Source of the DNA: Phyllobacteriaceae bacterium UBA1940
GTDB lineage: Bacteria; Pseudomonadota; Alphaproteobacteria; Rhizobiales; Rhizobiaceae
Length of the DNA stretch: 33,254 bases
NCBI GenBank assembly: GCA_002336975.1
Contig: DDFA01000104.1
Location: 1-33,254, forward strand
Reading direction: 5' to 3'
The notes under the pieces are model-generated. The model searched no databases, was not told the DNA's origin, and saw nothing but the letters and a program-made list of their open reading frames with translations. Every line of letters starts with the position of its first letter. The first letter of the stretch is position 1. Positions 31,021 through 33,254 of the stretch are shown here, piece after piece. Both the position numbers and the translations under genes were made by a program.

Positions 31021-31986
31021 GTGACCTCCATTATGACCAACGCGTCGGCGATGACCGCGCTCAAGACCCTGTCAGCCACCAACAAGGCGCTGCAGGTCAC
31101 CCAGGCGCGCATTTCCACCGGCTACAGGGTCGCCGAAGCCTCCGACAACGCCGCTTACTGGTCGATCGCCACCACCATGCGCTCCGACAACAAGGCGCTG
31201 TCGACGGTGCAGGACGCGCTCGGCCTCGGCGCCGCCAAGGTCGACACCGCCTATACCGGCGTCAAATCGGCCATCGAAGTGGTCGACGAGATCAAGGCCA
31301 AGCTGGTCGCCGCCCGCGAGACCGGCGTCGACCGCACCAAGATCCAGTCGGAAATCACCCAGTTGCAGGGACAACTGATCAACAACTCGGCCAACGCGTC
31401 GTTCTCCGGCGAGAACTGGCTGTCGGTCGACTCCTCGTCGCCCGGCTACAACTCGACGAAAACCGTGGTGTCGTCGTTCACCCGCGCCACCGACGGCTCG
31501 ATCACGATCGGCACGATCAGCATCGACACGGTCAGCATCAACCTGTTCGACGCAGCTGCCGATGCGGCAGCCTCCGGCACCGGCATTCTCGACGCCCGCT
31601 ACGACGCCGCCACCGGCGCGCTTCTGGCCGACCAGTCGGCGGGCGGCTTCACAGTCGCCGCGCTCGACATCTCGGCACTGACCAACAACGCGACCGACCT
31701 GACCACGCTCGAATCCTACATAAAGGGCGTCGACCACGCGCTGAGCCGGATGACCACCGCCGCATCCAATCTCGGCGCCGCCAAGAAGCGAATCAGCCTG
31801 CAGCAGGATTTTGTCACCTCGCTGATGGACGCCATCGAGCGCGGCGTCGGCCAGCTCGTCGACGCCGACATGAACCGGGAATCGACCAGGCTGCAGGCGC
31901 TGCAGGTGCAGCAGCAGCTCGGCATCCAGTCGCTTACCATCGCCAACGCAAACGCCCAGGGCGTGCTGTCGCTGTTCAAGGGCTGA
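31021..31986 (+). CDS. fla: Flagellin 3
   Basis: A 321-residue filament subunit, the shortest of the three. The start is GTG, which gives the same TSIMTNASAMTAL opening as its relatives; an in-frame ATG 96 bases upstream would add an unrelated 32-residue tail. It shares VAEASDNAAYWSIATTMRSD and the D1 helices with the other copies. It differs in the centre (VSINLFDAAADAAASGTGIL) and at the C terminus (LGIQSLTIANANAQGVLSLF, then KG). The conserved glutamines and leucines for filament packing are present. The copy is followed by a strong terminator. Confidence 0.95.
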   Translation: MTSIMTNASAMTALKTLSATNKALQVTQARISTGYRVAEASDNAAYWSIATTMRSDNKALSTVQDALGLGAAKVDTAYTGVKSAIEVVDEIKAKLVAARETGVDRTKIQSEITQLQGQLINNSANASFSGENWLSVDSSSPGYNSTKTVVSSFTRATDGSITIGTISIDTVSINLFDAAADAAASGTGILDARYDAATGALLADQSAGGFTVAALDISALTNNATDLTTLESYIKGVDHALSRMTTAASNLGAAKKRISLQQDFVTSLMDAIERGVGQLVDADMNRESTRLQALQVQQQLGIQSLTIANANAQGVLSLFKG

Positions 31987-32013
31987 CGCCGTCCGATCGG
32001 AAGCTTGAACGCA

Positions 32014-32050
32014 GGGCCGCTGGCGTCAGCCGGCGGCCCATTCAATTTTC
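32014..32050 (+). terminator. Terminator after flagellin 3
   Basis: An 11-bp stem with one G-T pair (GGGCCGCTGGC with GCCGGCGGCCC), loop GTCA, followed by ATTCAATTTTC. It lies 27 bases after the stop. Its T run merges into the fliF promoter element. Confidence 0.8.
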
Positions 32051-32069
32051 GCACAAGCTTCGTTGCCTA
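32043..32069 (+). promoter_or_regulatory. Flagellar composite promoter element before fliF
   Basis: CAAT, seven bases, CAAG, nine bases, CTA, ending 36 bases before the TTG start of fliF. The first half-site is the weakest of the four, but the second half-site CGCACAAG and the spacing to CTA are exact. It begins within the T run of the flagellin 3 terminator. Confidence 0.6.
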
Positions 32070-32104
32070 GTGTCGCTTCTGTCCTTCGTCAGGAGCATCA
32101 GCCC

Positions 32105-33254
32105 TTGCCAGAACAGTTGCAGCGTATCGCCGACAATCTCCGCGCCATGGGCCCGCGCCGGCTGTCGATCATGGCCGCCATCGGCGCGCTGGTTCTGGCC
32201 GTGGTCGTCGTCGGTTCGATCTATCTGAACCGGCCCAGCTACGAGACGCTCTATGTCGGCCTCGAGCGTTCGGACGTGAACCAGATGGGCATCGCGTTGT
32301 CGGAAGCCGGCGTTTCCTTCGACGTCACCTCGGACGGAACCTCGATCATGGTCCCCGTCGGCATGACCGGCCAGGCGCGCATGCTTCTGGCGGAAAAGGG
32401 CCTGCCCACCAGCACCAATGCCGGCTACGAACTGTTCGACAATGTCGGCTCGCTCGGGCTGACCTCCTTCATGCAGCAGGTCACCAAGGTGCGCGCGCTC
32501 GAAGGGGAAATCGCCCGCACCATCCAGTCGATCAACGGCGTCAAAGCCGCGCGCGTTCACATCGTCATGACCGACCGCGGCAGTTTCCGTCAGGAGCAGC
32601 AGGAACCGTCCGCATCGGTGGTCATCCGCACCACCGGCATCGACGCCGCCCGCAACGCCAACTCGATCCGCCAGATGGTCGCCGCCGCCGTCCCCGGCCT
32701 GTCGGCCGAAAAGGTCACCGTGCTTGACTCGACCGGCATTCTTCTCGCCGCCGGCGACGATCCCAACAACAACAGCGCCAATCGCTCCATCGGCGTCGAA
32801 CGCACCGTCGAAAGCCAGATCCAGGACAATATCCACCGCGCGCTGACGCCCTATCTCGGGCCGGACAATTTCCGCACCAGCGTCAAGGCCGACGTCAACA
32901 CCGACACCCGCCAGACCGAGGAAACCATCTTCGATCCGCAGTCGCGCACCGAGCGCTCGGTCCAGATCATCAAGGAGGCCGGCAAGAACAATCAGAGCCA
33001 GTCATCGACGCCCGCCTCCGTCGAACAGAACCTTCCCGACGAAGGCGCGCCCGCCTCCAACGGCCCGCAATCGAGCGAGCAGCGCGAGCGCAAGGAGGAA
33101 ATCACCAACTACGAGATCAACTCCAAGAAGATCGCCACGGTCTCGAACGGCTATTCGATCAGCCGCCTGTCGATCGCCGTGGTCGTCAATCAGGAACGGC
33201 TCAAGGCCGTCATCGGCGCCGACGCCAAGCCCGAGCAGATCGCCGAGCGCATCG
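32105..33254 (+). CDS. fliF: Flagellar MS-ring protein FliF, N-terminal part (cut by window edge)
   Basis: The first 383 codons of the MS-ring protein. A membrane segment lies at about residues 22-41 (SIMAAIGALVLAVVVVGSIY). The ring-building domain follows, with RPSYETLYVGLERSDVNQMG, GLPTSTNAGYELFDNVGSLG, LEGEIARTIQSINGVKAARV and HIVMTDRGSFRQEQQEPSAS. Near the edge come KEEITNYEINSKKIATVSNG and RLSIAVVVNQE. The TTG start was chosen because it has AGGAG nine bases upstream, gives the family opening before the membrane segment, and lies 36 bases after the promoter element. The next Met, ten residues or more later, would still leave the membrane helix. In S. meliloti fliF lies beside visN; here it is after the flagellins. 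Confidence 0.95.
   Translation, partial: MPEQLQRIADNLRAMGPRRLSIMAAIGALVLAVVVVGSIYLNRPSYETLYVGLERSDVNQMGIALSEAGVSFDVTSDGTSIMVPVGMTGQARMLLAEKGLPTSTNAGYELFDNVGSLGLTSFMQQVTKVRALEGEIARTIQSINGVKAARVHIVMTDRGSFRQEQQEPSASVVIRTTGIDAARNANSIRQMVAAAVPGLSAEKVTVLDSTGILLAAGDDPNNNSANRSIGVERTVESQIQDNIHRALTPYLGPDNFRTSVKADVNTDTRQTEETIFDPQSRTERSVQIIKEAGKNNQSQSSTPASVEQNLPDEGAPASNGPQSSEQRERKEEITNYEINSKKIATVSNGYSISRLSIAVVVNQERLKAVIGADAKPEQIAERI

Noticed and set aside
28556..31986. The flagellin region as a repeat array or mobile element
   Set aside because: The repetition is explained by three intact paralogous genes with separate leaders and terminators.
1..33254. CRISPR arrays, tRNA or rRNA genes, insertion sequences, phage or defence genes
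   Set aside because: None was found on reading both strands. Nearly all of the window is explained by metabolic, transport and flagellar genes.

Overview
The window looks like a chromosomal segment of a high-GC alphaproteobacterium of the Rhizobiales, probably close to Mesorhizobium/Phyllobacteriaceae. The reasons are the paired LuxR-type flagellar master regulators VisN/VisR, the flagellar gene order (flhB-fliG-fliN-fliM-motA / DUF1217-flgF-fliI-x-flgBC-fliE-flgG-flgA-flgI-motE-flgH-fliL-fliP), the chaperone gene motE, tandem short flagellins, and many GTG/TTG starts. No rRNA, tRNA, insertion sequence, phage gene or CRISPR array was seen.

Left third (1-11.7 kb), metabolism and transport. 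The start of an FAD-dependent oxidoreductase runs off the left edge, divergent from a LysR regulator, followed by a lone family-3 solute-binding protein with a clear terminator. From 2.3 to 9.4 kb lies a compact quinate/shikimate catabolic module. A TetR regulator and a 3-dehydroshikimate dehydratase (fused to an HPPD-like domain) read leftward; a quinate/shikimate dehydrogenase, a three-gene TRAP transporter and a type II 3-dehydroquinase read rightward. A palindromic operator lies between the two arms. Together they could import quinate or shikimate and convert it to protocatechuate. A GC-rich palindromic repeat then separates this module from a thioesterase/iron-alcohol-dehydrogenase pair. 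A guanidinium exporter of the SMR family follows, preceded by a recognisable guanidine-II (mini-ykkC) riboswitch.

Right two thirds (11.9-33.3 kb), motility. visN-visR read rightward and meet a leftward operon motA-fliM-fliN-fliG-flhB-orf (C-ring, stator and export switch). Divergent from motA is a DUF1217 gene with flgF and fliI, then an unknown membrane protein, then a long rod/P-ring/L-ring/export operon from flgB to fliP. Three tandem flagellin genes follow, each with its own upstream region and terminator-like hairpin, and finally fliF (MS ring), cut by the right edge.

The most interesting non-coding signal is a 27-bp composite element, CAAG-N7-CAAG-N9-CTA, present before four flagellar transcription units (motA, DUF1217-flgF, flgB, fliF). 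It always sits 31-36 bases before the start codon. The 11-bp direct repeat suggests an OmpR-type activator such as Rem. The flagellin genes lack this element and two of them instead carry CtrA-like TTAACC boxes, so the window appears to show two regulatory tiers of one motility regulon.
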